NCBI RefSeq assembly: GCF_014199215.1
Contig: NZ_JACIJC010000002.1
Coordinates: 124,001 to 188,000, forward strand
Direction of reading: 5' to 3'
Origin: Sphingobium boeckii
GTDB taxonomy: Bacteria > Pseudomonadota > Alphaproteobacteria > Sphingomonadales > Sphingomonadaceae
DNA: 64,000 nucleotides
Position numbers and translations under genes: made by a program. The first letter of the stretch is position 1. Every line of letters begins with the position of its first letter. The notes under the pieces were generated by a model. That model made no database searches and was not told the origin of the DNA. It was given only the letters and a program-made list of their open reading frames with translations. This document shows, in pieces, positions 1 to 8,012 of this stretch.

Positions 1-320
1 CCGATGCGAACCAGGATGGCTGGGTCTCGGACTCGGAATATCTTTCGGAATATCAGGCGCGCCTGGAAGGCCAGCTCGCCGCATCGGACAGCAGCGCAGA
101 GGTGCAGGCCGAAGAGCGCGTGCGCCAGATCCGCCAGACCCATGTCCGCTTCGGCGTGCTGGATACCAACAAGGACGGCAAAATGCAGCAAGCCGAATAT
201 GACGCCTCGGGCGCGCGCGCCTTCACGCAGCAGGATGCCGACAAGAATACGATCGTCACGGCCGCGGATGTCGCCGCCACCAAGGCCCGGCGCGCGGAAA
301 TGGCCGCCAAGACCGACTGA
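1..320 (+). CDS. EF-hand domain protein, 3' part only
   Basis: The reading frame is open from the left edge and stops at 318-320, so only about 105 C-terminal residues are visible. Three EF-hand-like loops are seen: DANQDGWVSDSEY near the edge, DTNKDGKMQQAEY at about 57-69, and a weaker DADKNTIVTAAD. The first two have Asp/Asn at the calcium-coordinating positions and an acidic residue at position 12; the third keeps the acidic positions less well. Proteins of this kind in proteobacteria are usually small secreted or periplasmic calcium binders, but the N-terminus that would show a signal peptide lies outside the window. A hairpin terminator follows at once. The domain call is firm; the role is unknown. 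Confidence 0.8.
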   Translation, partial: DANQDGWVSDSEYLSEYQARLEGQLAASDSSAEVQAEERVRQIRQTHVRFGVLDTNKDGKMQQAEYDASGARAFTQQDADKNTIVTAADVAATKARRAEMAAKTD

Positions 321-339
321 GCCCGTCGAACACGCCAAG

Positions 340-373
340 CCGCCATTTCCGCATCAGTGGGGATGGCGGTTTT
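340..373 (+). terminator. Rho-independent terminator after EF-hand gene
   Basis: CCGCCATTTCC (340-350) pairs with GGGGATGGCGG (359-369), with two G-T wobbles and an 8-base loop, followed by four T. It sits 20 bases after the EF-hand stop codon. Confidence 0.7.
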
Positions 374-504
374 GATTCAATCTCGCCGCAACGGGCGCGA
401 TCGAACCCGAAAGGGTTCGCAAGGCCGAACGGCCGCCCAAGCCCTGTGCGAGGAAAGCCAAGGGGGCGGATGCACCCGCCCGGCGCTTGAAGATAATATA
501 GAAG

Positions 505-589
505 TGGTGCCCCTGGCCGGAATCGAACCAGCACTCCTTTCGGAACTCGATTTTGAGTCGAGCGCGTCTACCAATTTCACCACAGGGGC
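505..589 (-). tRNA. tRNA-Leu (anticodon CAA)
   Basis: On the minus strand the acceptor arms GCCCCTG and CAGGGGC pair. The anticodon stem CTCGA/TCGAG encloses the loop CTCAAAA, giving anticodon CAA (reads UUG). A long variable arm typical of class II tRNAs is present. The T arm contains GGTTCGATTCC. CCA is encoded at the 3' end (505-507). The gene lies downstream of, and on the same strand as, the sulfatase. No repeat of the tRNA 3' end or integrase gene was seen nearby, so there is no sign of use as an integration site. Confidence 0.96.
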
Positions 590-724
590 AGCGCAGGCCG
601 GTTAGCCCAGCACTTCGCCGGGCGCAAGATGGGTTAGGTGCGAAGCGAACCGACTTGCGAATTTGCGGGGGTGTAGCCGGGCCGTTATCCAGTTTCTCGC
701 GCTATCGCGATCTGATAGGATCGA

Positions 725-2158
725 TCAGGCCTTCGGCAGCATCCCTTTCAAGCGGTCCAGAATCTTGCGATAGCGCGGATTTCCGGCAAGGTTCTGATAT
801 TCGCCCGGATCCCTGTTCAAATTGTACAGTTCGCGTCCCACCAACCCATTTTCGCCCCATTCGCTATACCGCCACTCCTTGAAACGCACGCTTCGTCCAT
901 TTGCAGCCTGCGATTGGGCCGGGCGGCTCCATGGGCCGTTGGGTCGGTCGAGCAAAGGTCTCAGGCTTCGCCCTTGCGTATTCTGATTGCCCGGCAAACC
1001 TGCTAGATCCGTCAATGTGGGATAGACATCGAGCAATTCGACCAGTCGTTCCGATTTGCGGCCGTTGCCATTTGCGCCAGGCGTATAGACGATCAGTGGC
1101 ACGCGCGTGGATTGCTCCCACAGCACATCCTTCTGCCACTCCCCATGCTCACCCAGATTATAGCCATGATCACTTATGAATATGACGATCGTATTCTTCG
1201 CGGCACCGCTCTTCTCCAGGCCATCCAGCACCCGCCCCACCTGCGCATCCATGAACGACGTCGATGCGTAATAGGACCGAACCATCTGCCGACGCTGATC
1301 ATCCGTCAGCCCTTGTGATAGCTTCGCCCCCAGGCCGACTGCAGCAGGCAGAACAGATTTGATATTGCCCGGACCCTCGGGAGCCCAATGCAGCCTGTCA
1401 TCGGGATAAAGGTCGAAATATTTCTTCGGTGCCACTGCGGGCACATGCGGGCGATAGAAACCGACCGCGATGAAAAACGGTTTGTCCTTATGCGCTTCAA
1501 TCATCTTAATGGCTTCGGTCGCGACCATGCCGTCCGTTTGCGCTTCGTCCGGCCCGTCGTCCGGCAGATAGGCAAAGGCGATGCCCAGCGGTATTTTGGG
1601 TGTCATGTTGATGATCCGGCCATCGCGCTCGGCTTGCTTGTCACGGCCGGCAGGATTGATGACGTGATCCCAGGATAATGGATCGTCGGGACCACCCGTG
1701 CCGATGTCGCTTGGCACGCCCTGATGAAAAACCTTGCCCACGCGCCCCGAAAAATAGCCGTTCTGGCGAAAATATTGAGGAAGGGTCACGACGCTTGGAA
1801 CCTTGTCCCGCAGCTTCGTCTGGAGATCGAGGATGTGCGTGGTGTCAGGCCGCATTCCGGTCAGAAAGGAGGCCCGGCTAGGCCCACAAAGTGGGAATTG
1901 GGAATAGGCGCGTTCGAATGTCACGCCCGATCGGGCAAGACGATCGATGTTGGGGGTTTGGACGACGGGCGATCCATAAGCGCCGAGCCGCGTGTTGAGA
2001 TCGTCTGCGATAATGAGCAGCACGTTTTTCCGGGGCTGCACCGGCTGGGCCGATTTCGGATGCGCCCAGGCCGCGGGGGAGCCGAGCGACTGGAGCGCGA
2101 TCATCGTGAAGATGACCGACCGCGCGATCCGGCGCTTGCGTCTGCGAATCTCGCCCAA
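725..2158 (-). CDS. Secreted sulfatase, iduronate-2-sulfatase-like
   Basis: The 477-residue protein has an N-terminal signal (basic stretch, hydrophobic run, cleavage probably after AWA at about residue 32). The alkaline-phosphatase-fold sulfatase core follows: metal-binding ADD at 51-53, the sulfatase signature CGPSRASFLTG at 91-101 with Cys91 as the residue converted to formylglycine, and later HGYNLGEHGEW and DHV/DHG metal-ligand motifs. Overall layout resembles iduronate-2-sulfatase-type (S1) enzymes, which remove sulfate esters from polysaccharides or other substrates in the periplasm. No formylglycine-generating enzyme or sugar transporter lies nearby, so the substrate cannot be inferred. 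It stands alone on the minus strand and is likely accessory. Confidence 0.88.
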   Translation of the reverse strand: MGEIRRRKRRIARSVIFTMIALQSLGSPAAWAHPKSAQPVQPRKNVLLIIADDLNTRLGAYGSPVVQTPNIDRLARSGVTFERAYSQFPLCGPSRASFLTGMRPDTTHILDLQTKLRDKVPSVVTLPQYFRQNGYFSGRVGKVFHQGVPSDIGTGGPDDPLSWDHVINPAGRDKQAERDGRIINMTPKIPLGIAFAYLPDDGPDEAQTDGMVATEAIKMIEAHKDKPFFIAVGFYRPHVPAVAPKKYFDLYPDDRLHWAPEGPGNIKSVLPAAVGLGAKLSQGLTDDQRRQMVRSYYASTSFMDAQVGRVLDGLEKSGAAKNTIVIFISDHGYNLGEHGEWQKDVLWEQSTRVPLIVYTPGANGNGRKSERLVELLDVYPTLTDLAGLPGNQNTQGRSLRPLLDRPNGPWSRPAQSQAANGRSVRFKEWRYSEWGENGLVGRELYNLNRDPGEYQNLAGNPRYRKILDRLKGMLPKA

Positions 2159-2472
2159 CTCGTCTCTCCTTATTGCAACGCCGCTTGAAGGCGCGTTGAT
2201 CGATCACAATCCTCCTGTCAAAATCGGATGACAACTCAAAGCCCATTTCAACGGCCAACGGCCGATCGACAGTTGGCAATGCGATAACAGCCTGAGCCTC
2301 ACCTTGTTGCCGCATTTCCACATCTCACCGAATAGGCAACGGGCGATTTACGCCGTTCACGCGCGTCACCACCCAAAAAAATGCCCGCGGTTTGACACCC
2401 GATTGAAATAGGCGATTCGCTGCACTGTCACGCAGCTCAAACCACGATTCAGTGAACGGTCGTCAACAGCGC
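2159..2472. other. Intergenic gap between sulfatase and comM
   Basis: This 314-base stretch lies between the start of the sulfatase gene and the stop of comM, both on the minus strand. It should hold the sulfatase promoter, but I see no convincing one. A TTGACA at 2393-2398 faces the wrong way for either gene. No repeat or small gene was recognised. Confidence 0.5.
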
Positions 2473-3981
2473 TCAGTTCATCGGCGCCCGTCTTCGATAG
2501 CTCAGCGCCTCCGCCACATGCACCCGCCCCACCCCGTCGCTGCCCGCCAGATCGGCGATCGTGCGGGCCACGCGCAGGATGCGGGTGTAGCCGCGTGCGG
2601 AGAGGCGCATCGCTTCCGCCGCCTGCGCCAGCAATTTGCGGCCGGGTTCGTCGGGCGTGGCGCAGGCATCGAGCACATCGCCATCCGCTTCGGCATTGGT
2701 GCGCAGGCCCGCCTCGGCATAGCGCGCCGTCTGGATTGCGCGGGCGGCGCTCACGCGCGCAGCGACCTCGGCCGATCCTTCCGCGGGCGGCGGCAATATC
2801 AGGTCCGCCGCTGTGACCGCCTGAACCTCCACATGCAGATCGATCCGGTCGAGCAAGGGGCCGGACACCTTGGCCTGATAATCCGAGGCGCAGCGCGGCG
2901 CGCGCGAGCAGGCGAGCGTGGCATCGCCCAGATGGCCGCAGCGGCACGGGTTCATCGCCGCGATCATCTGGACGCGCGCGGGAAAGGTGACATGCGCATT
3001 GGCCCGCGCGACGCTCACCGTCCCGGTCTCCAGCGGCTGGCGCAGCGAATCGAGCACGGCACGCTGGAATTCGGGCAGTTCATCGAGGAACAGCACCCCC
3101 AGATGCGCGAGACTGACCTCGCCGGGGCGCACCTTCAGCCCGCCGCCGACCAGCGCCGCCATCGAGGCCGAATGATGCGGGCTGCGGAACGGCCGCGCGC
3201 GGATCAGCCGCCCGTCGGTCATTTCCCCTGCCACCGAGGCGACCATCGACACTTCCAGCGCCTCGCCCGGCGTCAATTCGGGCAATATGCCGGGCAGGCA
3301 TGAGGCCATGAGAGACTTGCCCGATCCCGGCGGTCCGCTCATCAGCATATTATGCCCGCCCGCCGCCGCGATCTCCAGTGCGCGCTTGGCGCTCTCCTGC
3401 CCCTTTACCTGTTTCAGATCGGGGCCGGACACCGGATCGCTGACCGCGCCCGGCATCGGCGGCGCCAGCAGGCGACTGCCCTTGAAATGATTGAGCAAGG
3501 AGAGGAGATCGGGCGCGGCGATCACCTCCACATTCCCCGCCCAGGCCGCCTCCGGCCCCTGCGCCGCGGGGCAGACCAGCCCCAATTGCCGTTCGGAGGC
3601 ATGGAGCGCGGCGAGCAACACGCCGGGCGATCCGGCCACTCGCCCGTCCAGCCCCAGTTCGCCCACCACCACATAGGATGCGAGCGTCTCGGCATCGATC
3701 ACCCCCATCGCACCCAGCAAGGCCAAGGCGATCGGCAGATCATAATGCGATCCCTCCTTGGGCAGATCCGCCGGGGAGAGGTTGATCGTGATGCGCTTGG
3801 GCGGCAGCGACAGACCGAGCGCCGCGATCGCCGCGCGCACGCGCTCCCGGCTTTCGGTCACCGCTTTGTCGCCCAGCCCGACCAGCGTAAAGCCTGGCAC
3901 GCCCGGCGCGATCTGCGCCTGCGTTTCCACCGCGCGCGCTTCCAGCCCGAGATAAGCCACTGTGGAGACGATCGCGACCAT
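2473..3981 (-). CDS. comM: YifB/ComM family Mg-chelatase-like AAA+ ATPase
   Basis: The 502-residue protein has the ChlI N-terminal domain (about 20-145), a Mg-chelatase AAA+ core with Walker A GPPGSGKS at 216-223 and Walker B VLFLDELPEF, and a C-terminal Mg-chelatase domain (about 400-495). A CRCGHLGD-type cysteine segment in the core is typical of this family. ComM-type proteins are hexameric helicases that promote branch migration during integration of transformed DNA. Transformation gene dprA also occurs in this window but is not linked to comM. The ATG at 3979-3981 starts the conserved first residues. Length is normal for the family. Confidence 0.93.
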   Translation of the reverse strand: MVAIVSTVAYLGLEARAVETQAQIAPGVPGFTLVGLGDKAVTESRERVRAAIAALGLSLPPKRITINLSPADLPKEGSHYDLPIALALLGAMGVIDAETLASYVVVGELGLDGRVAGSPGVLLAALHASERQLGLVCPAAQGPEAAWAGNVEVIAAPDLLSLLNHFKGSRLLAPPMPGAVSDPVSGPDLKQVKGQESAKRALEIAAAGGHNMLMSGPPGSGKSLMASCLPGILPELTPGEALEVSMVASVAGEMTDGRLIRARPFRSPHHSASMAALVGGGLKVRPGEVSLAHLGVLFLDELPEFQRAVLDSLRQPLETGTVSVARANAHVTFPARVQMIAAMNPCRCGHLGDATLACSRAPRCASDYQAKVSGPLLDRIDLHVEVQAVTAADLILPPPAEGSAEVAARVSAARAIQTARYAEAGLRTNAEADGDVLDACATPDEPGRKLLAQAAEAMRLSARGYTRILRVARTIADLAGSDGVGRVHVAEALSYRRRAPMN

Positions 3982-4091
3982 TTACCCCCCTTTTGTTCCA
4001 ATTCGTTTGTAAGGCGAAACGAAGGCGAGTCGAGACGAATTTCGCGACGGATTGTCTTGTCGCGGCACATCTGCGTGCCCACATCCCTTGC

Positions 4092-4400
4092 ATGACCTTG
4101 CGAGACCGCTTCAAACAATGGCTGGCAAGCGAGCGCTTTCGCTATGCCTTGTTCCTGATCGGCTGCCTGCTGATCATCCTGGCGCCGGTGGTGGGCATCT
4201 TTCCGGGGCCGGGCGGGATCATCTTCTTCGGCGTCGGTGCCGGGCTTGTTCTCAAGAACTCGCTCTGGGCGAAAAAGCGCTATGTGGCGTTCAAGAAGCG
4301 GCATCCGCGCTATGGGAGTTGGGCGGACTGGAGCCTCAGACGCCAGAGCGCGAAACGCCGCGAGGCGATCGCGAAGCAAAATCGGGTCGGAGGCGATTGA
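4092..4400 (+). CDS. Small membrane protein of unknown function
   Basis: The chosen ATG gives 102 residues beginning MTLRDRFKQWLASERFRYAL. A hydrophobic hairpin (about 18-55) with a central Pro/Gly turn FPGPGGII suggests two membrane passes, followed by a strongly basic C-terminus. A longer frame reaches back to 3993 but its extra residues look like translated leader. It precedes the rpmH-rnpA-yidD-yidC group on the same strand. Proteins of this look are common as hypothetical proteins in sphingomonads; I cannot name a function. Confidence 0.72.
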   Translation: MTLRDRFKQWLASERFRYALFLIGCLLIILAPVVGIFPGPGGIIFFGVGAGLVLKNSLWAKKRYVAFKKRHPRYGSWADWSLRRQSAKRREAIAKQNRVGGD

Positions 4401-4484
4401 CTTTGACCCGTCTTTTGCCTATCCGCCCCTCCAACAGCGGCCGCTCGCATGAGTGGCCCTTTTCTATTTTAGACGTTTGAGGAA

Positions 4485-4949
4485 ATGAGCGATGAAGCGC
4501 ACCTTTCAGCCGAGCAATCTCGTGCGCGCCCGCCGTCACGGCTTCCGGCTGCGGATGTCGACCCCCGGTGGTCGCAACATCATCCGCGCCCGCCGCGCGC
4601 GCGGCCGCAAGTCCCTCTCGGCCTGAGCACGATTCGCCGCCGTAAGGATTTCCTTGCGGCCAATGGTGGAAAGCGTGCGGCCATGCCCGGATTCGTCCTT
4701 CTGGTTCATGACCGTAAGGATGGATCGGATGGGATGCGAATCGGCATCACCGTGACCAAGAAGATTGGCGGCGCTGTCGTCCGGAATCGGATGAAGCGCC
4801 GTTTTCGTGCGCTTGCGCGCGAATTTCTGCCGCTTCAGGGCGTCGCCGGCGCGGATCATATCCTGATCGGACGGGCTGGCGGCATCGAACGCGATTTCGA
4901 TGATCTCAAGCGCCAACTGGTCAAGGCGCTGGCGAAAGTGGCGCAGTGA
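4485..4949 (+). CDS. rnpA: Ribonuclease P protein component, possibly N-terminally extended
   Basis: The conserved RnpA body starts at about residue 48 ([15 protein letters not shown]) and includes the family RNA-binding signature [13 protein letters not shown]. It is the protein cofactor of RNase P, which trims tRNA 5' ends. The start is the puzzle. In this frame no ATG, GTG or TTG occurs between the ATG at 4485 and the ATG at 4683, and the latter would remove the conserved RxxxF segment. The options are therefore ATG 4485 (154 residues, engulfing rpmH) or a rare CTG at 4623 that overlaps the rpmH stop as CTGA (108 residues). GAGGA is only one base from ATG 4485, so initiation there would be weak. 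I report the only canonical start; the true start needs protein evidence. Confidence 0.85.
   Translation: MSDEAHLSAEQSRARPPSRLPAADVDPRWSQHHPRPPRARPQVPLGLSTIRRRKDFLAANGGKRAAMPGFVLLVHDRKDGSDGMRIGITVTKKIGGAVVRNRMKRRFRALAREFLPLQGVAGADHILIGRAGGIERDFDDLKRQLVKALAKVAQ
4492..4626 (+). CDS. rpmH: 50S ribosomal protein L34
   Basis: The 44-residue protein begins [19 protein letters not shown] and ends GRKSLSA, a full match in length and pattern to L34, a very basic protein of the large ribosomal subunit. GAGGA at 4479-4483 lies 8 bases before the ATG, an ideal spacing. The gene lies completely inside a longer frame that encodes RnpA and opens with an ATG at 4485, just 7 bases upstream of the rpmH start. 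It is the first gene of the usual rpmH-rnpA-yidD-yidC cluster. Confidence 0.97.
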   Translation: MKRTFQPSNLVRARRHGFRLRMSTPGGRNIIRARRARGRKSLSA

Positions 4950-4961
4950 TACCCTTCTCCT

Positions 4962-5051
4962 GTCATGCTGAACTTGTTTCAGCATCCATTCTGCCGTCAG
5001 GCGCAATCTTGCCGGTTGAAGAATGGACCCTGAAACGAGTTCGGGGTGACG
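4962..5051. repeat. Intergenic inverted repeat, family B
   Basis: GTCATGCTGAACTTGTTTCA at 4962-4981 is mirrored by CTGAAACGAGTTCGGGGTGAC at 5030-5050 with a spacer of about 50 bases. Related copies occur at 20833-20923 and 47954-48044. It lies between rnpA and yidD. Confidence 0.85.
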
Positions 5052-5076
5052 AAAGTGACGGCGGACATGGCTGACC

Positions 5077-5289
5077 ATGCTCGCCAGGCTCCTCATTCTG
5101 ATCGCGTGGCTCTGGCAGATCGGGCCTTCGCGCGTCCTGCCGCCCTCCTGCCGATACAGCCCAAGCTGTTCGGCCTATGCAATCACTGCGCTTAGCCGCT
5201 ATGGCGCATTCAAAGGCGGGTGGCTCGCAGCCAAACGCATCGGCCGGTGCCATCCCTGGGGTGGCGCGGGCCATGATCCGGTTCCATGA
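5077..5289 (+). CDS. yidD: Membrane protein insertion efficiency factor YidD
   Basis: The 70-residue protein has the family pattern: a short hydrophobic N-terminus ([20 protein letters not shown]), then the conserved cysteine-rich [19 protein letters not shown], the [15 protein letters not shown] segment and a GHDPVP tail. YidD is a membrane-associated helper of YidC-dependent insertion of inner-membrane proteins. Its place between rnpA and yidC is the standard bacterial order. It is slightly short at the C-terminus but complete. Confidence 0.95.
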   Translation: MLARLLILIAWLWQIGPSRVLPPSCRYSPSCSAYAITALSRYGAFKGGWLAAKRIGRCHPWGGAGHDPVP

Positions 5290-5338
5290 AAGCCAGTCTG
5301 AATGAATACGGCCAATTCCATGTTTTGGGGGAATAGTT

Positions 5339-7054
5339 TTGGATAATAATCGCAACATGATCCTGGCGATCGTGCTGTCTGCCCTCGTGCTGTTTGGCTG
5401 GAGCGCGGTGTCCGATCGCTTTTTCCCCACCGCGAATCCGCCCGTGACCAAGATCGTGGACGGCAAGACCGTGCCGGTGCCGAGCCCGTCGGCCATTCCG
5501 GCTGCCAACGCCCCCGCGGCGCTGCGCGAACGGACGCTGGTGCTCGCCGAATCGCCACGCGTGAAGATCGCCACGCCTGCGTTGCAGGGCTCGATCAATC
5601 TGAAGGGCGCGCGGATCGATGATCTCACGCTCACCAAATATCGCGAGACGATCGCCAAGAATTCGCCCCCGATCCGCCTGCTGTCCCCCGGCGGCGCGAA
5701 GGACAGCCAGTTCGCCGGCTTCGGCTGGACCGGCCAGGGCGTCGCGCTTCCCGGCCCCGACACCATCTGGACCGCCAGCAGCGGGGCGCTTACGCCGGCC
5801 ACGCCGGTCACGCTGAGCTGGAATAACGGCCAGGGCCAGATTTTCGAAATCCTCTTTGCGATCGACGAGAATTACATGTTCACCGTCTCGCAAAAACTCT
5901 CCAACGCCGGTGCCGCCCCCGTGGCTGCGCAGCCCTTCGGCTTCGTCAGCCGTCAGGGCGTGTCGAAGGATCCCAGTAGCTGGACGATCCACACCGGCCC
6001 CATGGCCGTGTTCAATGCCGCGGCGAATTACAGCATCAATTTTTCGGATCTCGATGAAGCCGGCAACAATGGCCAGCGTTTCGCCTCCAAGGGCGGCTGG
6101 CTTGGCTTTACCGACAAATATTGGCTGACCGCGCTGGTGCCCGATCAGAAATCGAATATCGACGCCACTTTCCGCGTCGGCACCGACAAGAATTATCAGG
6201 CCGATTTCACCGCCCAGCCGCAGATCGTTCCGGCGGGCAAGGCCACCACCGCCTCCACCCATTTCTTCGCGGGTGCCAAGGAAGTCAGCCTGCTCGATGG
6301 CTATGAGAAGAATCTGGGCATCGCGCAGTTTGACAAGGGCATCGATTGGGGCTGGTTCTATTGGTTTGCCAAGCCGATCTTCTATCTGCTCGACTGGCTG
6401 TTCCGCATGTTCGGCAATTTTGGCGTCGCGATCATCGGCCTTACGGTCATCATCCGCGGCCTGATGTTCCCCGTCGCGCAAAAGCAGTTCAAGTCGATGG
6501 CCGGAATGCGCGTCATCCAGCCCAAGATGAAGGCGCTGCAGGAGCGTCACAAGGACGACAAGCAGAAATTGCAGGCCGAGATGCTGAAACTCTATCAGCA
6601 GGAAAAGGTCAATCCGCTCGCGGGCTGCCTCCCGATCGTGCTGCAGATCCCGATCTTCTACGCGCTTTACAAGGTGCTGATGCTTACGATCGAAATGCGG
6701 CATCAGCCGTTTGTCGGCTGGATCAAGGATCTCTCCGCGCCCGATCCGATGACCCCGGTCAATCTGTTCGGCCTGCTCGCCTTCACCCCGCCGCAATTCC
6801 TGGCGCTGGGCGTGCTGCCGATCCTGCTTGGCGTCTCCATGTATCTCCAGTTCAAGCTGAACCCCGCCCCCGCCGATCCGGTGCAGGCGCAGGTGTTCGG
6901 CATCATGCCCTGGGTGTTCATGTTCATCATGGCGCCGTTCGCGGCGGGCCTGCAGCTTTACTGGCTCACCAACAACTGCCTCTCCATCGCCCAGCAGAAA
7001 TGGCTCTACAGCCGCCATCCCACGCTGGGCCAGGTCGAAGCGAAGGCGAAGTGA
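5339..7054 (+). CDS. yidC: Membrane protein insertase YidC
   Basis: The 571-residue protein starts at a TTG (5339) giving MDNNRNMILAIVLSALVLFGW, the standard first transmembrane segment, with GGGGGA 6 bases upstream. A large periplasmic domain follows (about 60-330). The conserved C-terminal 60KD_IMP core has five hydrophobic segments from about 345, including KQFKSMAGMRVIQPKMKALQ in the cytoplasmic loop and a final LYWLTNNCLSIAQQKW. YidC inserts and folds inner-membrane proteins alone or with Sec. Length and domain order are normal for Gram-negative YidC. It follows yidD by 49 bases. Confidence 0.97.
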   Translation: MDNNRNMILAIVLSALVLFGWSAVSDRFFPTANPPVTKIVDGKTVPVPSPSAIPAANAPAALRERTLVLAESPRVKIATPALQGSINLKGARIDDLTLTKYRETIAKNSPPIRLLSPGGAKDSQFAGFGWTGQGVALPGPDTIWTASSGALTPATPVTLSWNNGQGQIFEILFAIDENYMFTVSQKLSNAGAAPVAAQPFGFVSRQGVSKDPSSWTIHTGPMAVFNAAANYSINFSDLDEAGNNGQRFASKGGWLGFTDKYWLTALVPDQKSNIDATFRVGTDKNYQADFTAQPQIVPAGKATTASTHFFAGAKEVSLLDGYEKNLGIAQFDKGIDWGWFYWFAKPIFYLLDWLFRMFGNFGVAIIGLTVIIRGLMFPVAQKQFKSMAGMRVIQPKMKALQERHKDDKQKLQAEMLKLYQQEKVNPLAGCLPIVLQIPIFYALYKVLMLTIEMRHQPFVGWIKDLSAPDPMTPVNLFGLLAFTPPQFLALGVLPILLGVSMYLQFKLNPAPADPVQAQVFGIMPWVFMFIMAPFAAGLQLYWLTNNCLSIAQQKWLYSRHPTLGQVEAKAK

Positions 7055-7071
7055 GGGGATTTTGCTCTTTC

Positions 7072-7163
7072 CCCGTCATCCTCGCGCAAGCGGGGATCCC
7101 GCTTCTTCCTTCTTCGGATGCTTCACGGAAAAGCGGGATCCCCGCCTGCGCGAGGATGACGGG
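7072..7163. repeat. Long inverted repeat (family C) ahead of engB
   Basis: The arms at 7072-7104 and 7131-7163 are inverted copies over 33 bases with one mismatch, separated by 26 bases. The outer sequence begins CCCGTCATCCTCGCGCA. The right arm ends 3 bases before the engB ATG and contains its GAGG ribosome-binding sequence, so an RNA hairpin would cover the start region. Confidence 0.92.
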
Positions 7164-7166
7164 TAG

Positions 7167-7826
7167 ATGACTGAGGACATCACGCCAGACATCCTGACCG
7201 AGGAAGCGATCGAAAACGCGCGCAAGATCTTTGCCGGCCCGATCAATTTCCTGAAGTCCGCGCCCTCGCTCAAATATCTGCCCGATATGGACGCGCCGGA
7301 AGTCGCCTTCGCGGGCCGGTCCAACGTCGGCAAATCCTCGCTGCTGAACGCGCTCACCGGGCGCAATTCGCTCGCGCGGACCTCCAACACGCCGGGCCGC
7401 ACGCAGGAGCTGAATTTCTTCGACGTCGGAACGGAGCCTTTGCTGTTTCGCCTGGTCGATATGCCGGGTTACGGCTTTGCCAAGGCACCCAAGGATGTCG
7501 TGCTGCGCTGGCGCTTCCTGATCAACGATTTCCTGCGCGGTCGCACCGTTCTCAAGCGCACTTTGGTGCTGGTCGATTCGCGCCATGGCATCAAGGATGT
7601 CGATCGCGATGTGATGAAGATGCTCGACGAGGCGGCCGTCAGCTATCGCATCGTGCTGACCAAGGCGGACAAGATCAAGGACACCGAACTCGCCGATGTG
7701 CTGGCGAAAACGATCGCCGAAGCGCGCACCCGCCCCGCGGCGCATCCCGATGTGATCGCCACGTCGAGCGACACCGGCGAAGGCATAGCCGAACTCCGCG
7801 CGCTGGTGATCGAAGCGGTGAGCTGA
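7167..7826 (+). CDS. engB: Ribosome biogenesis GTPase EngB (YihA/YsxC)
   Basis: The 219-residue protein carries all GTPase motifs: G1 GRSNVGKS (50-57), G2 region SNTPGRTQ, G3 DMPG (98-101) within VDMPGYGFAK, G4 TKAD, and G5 ATSSDTGEG. The N-terminal NARKIFAGPINFLKSAPSLK is the family lead-in, which supports the ATG at 7167. EngB is an essential assembly factor of the 50S subunit. The gene is on the same strand as yidC, a common neighbour. Its start region is embedded in the right arm of a long inverted repeat. Confidence 0.96.
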   Translation: MTEDITPDILTEEAIENARKIFAGPINFLKSAPSLKYLPDMDAPEVAFAGRSNVGKSSLLNALTGRNSLARTSNTPGRTQELNFFDVGTEPLLFRLVDMPGYGFAKAPKDVVLRWRFLINDFLRGRTVLKRTLVLVDSRHGIKDVDRDVMKMLDEAAVSYRIVLTKADKIKDTELADVLAKTIAEARTRPAAHPDVIATSSDTGEGIAELRALVIEAVS

Positions 7827-7836
7827 TTCTTCATCC

Positions 7837-7965
7837 CTCCCCGGCACGGGGAGGTGGCAGGCGCAGCCTGACGGAGGGGCAGTCAACGCGCGAGGTTTGG
7901 ACAAGGCGGGGAACTGCCACTGCCCCTCCACCGCAAGCGGTCCCCCTCCCCCCAAAGGGGGAGGA
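7837..7965. repeat. Intergenic inverted repeat, family E
   Basis: GGAGGGGCAGT (7873-7883) is mirrored by ACTGCCCCTCC (7917-7927). Further G-run and C-run hairpins lie on both sides, namely CCTCCCCggcaCGGGGAGG at the left and CCCCCTCCCCCCAAAGGGGGAGG at the right. It fills the gap between engB and the GST gene. Confidence 0.65.
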
Positions 7966-8012
7966 ATTTTCAGGTGGTTGTCTCACTCCCCCTCCGCCTC
8001 TATCACGCCCCC

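Noticed and set aside
505-589. tRNA-Leu as an attachment site for a mobile element with the sulfatase as cargo
   Set aside because: No integrase, no duplicated tRNA end and no composition shift in the neighbourhood.
5210-7018. A 602-codon minus-strand frame opposite yidC, and similar long frames opposite ubiB, serine hydroxymethyltransferase and dapE
   Set aside because: These are antisense shadows caused by high GC at third codon positions; their products are rich in His, Arg, Asp and Gly without domain patterns.
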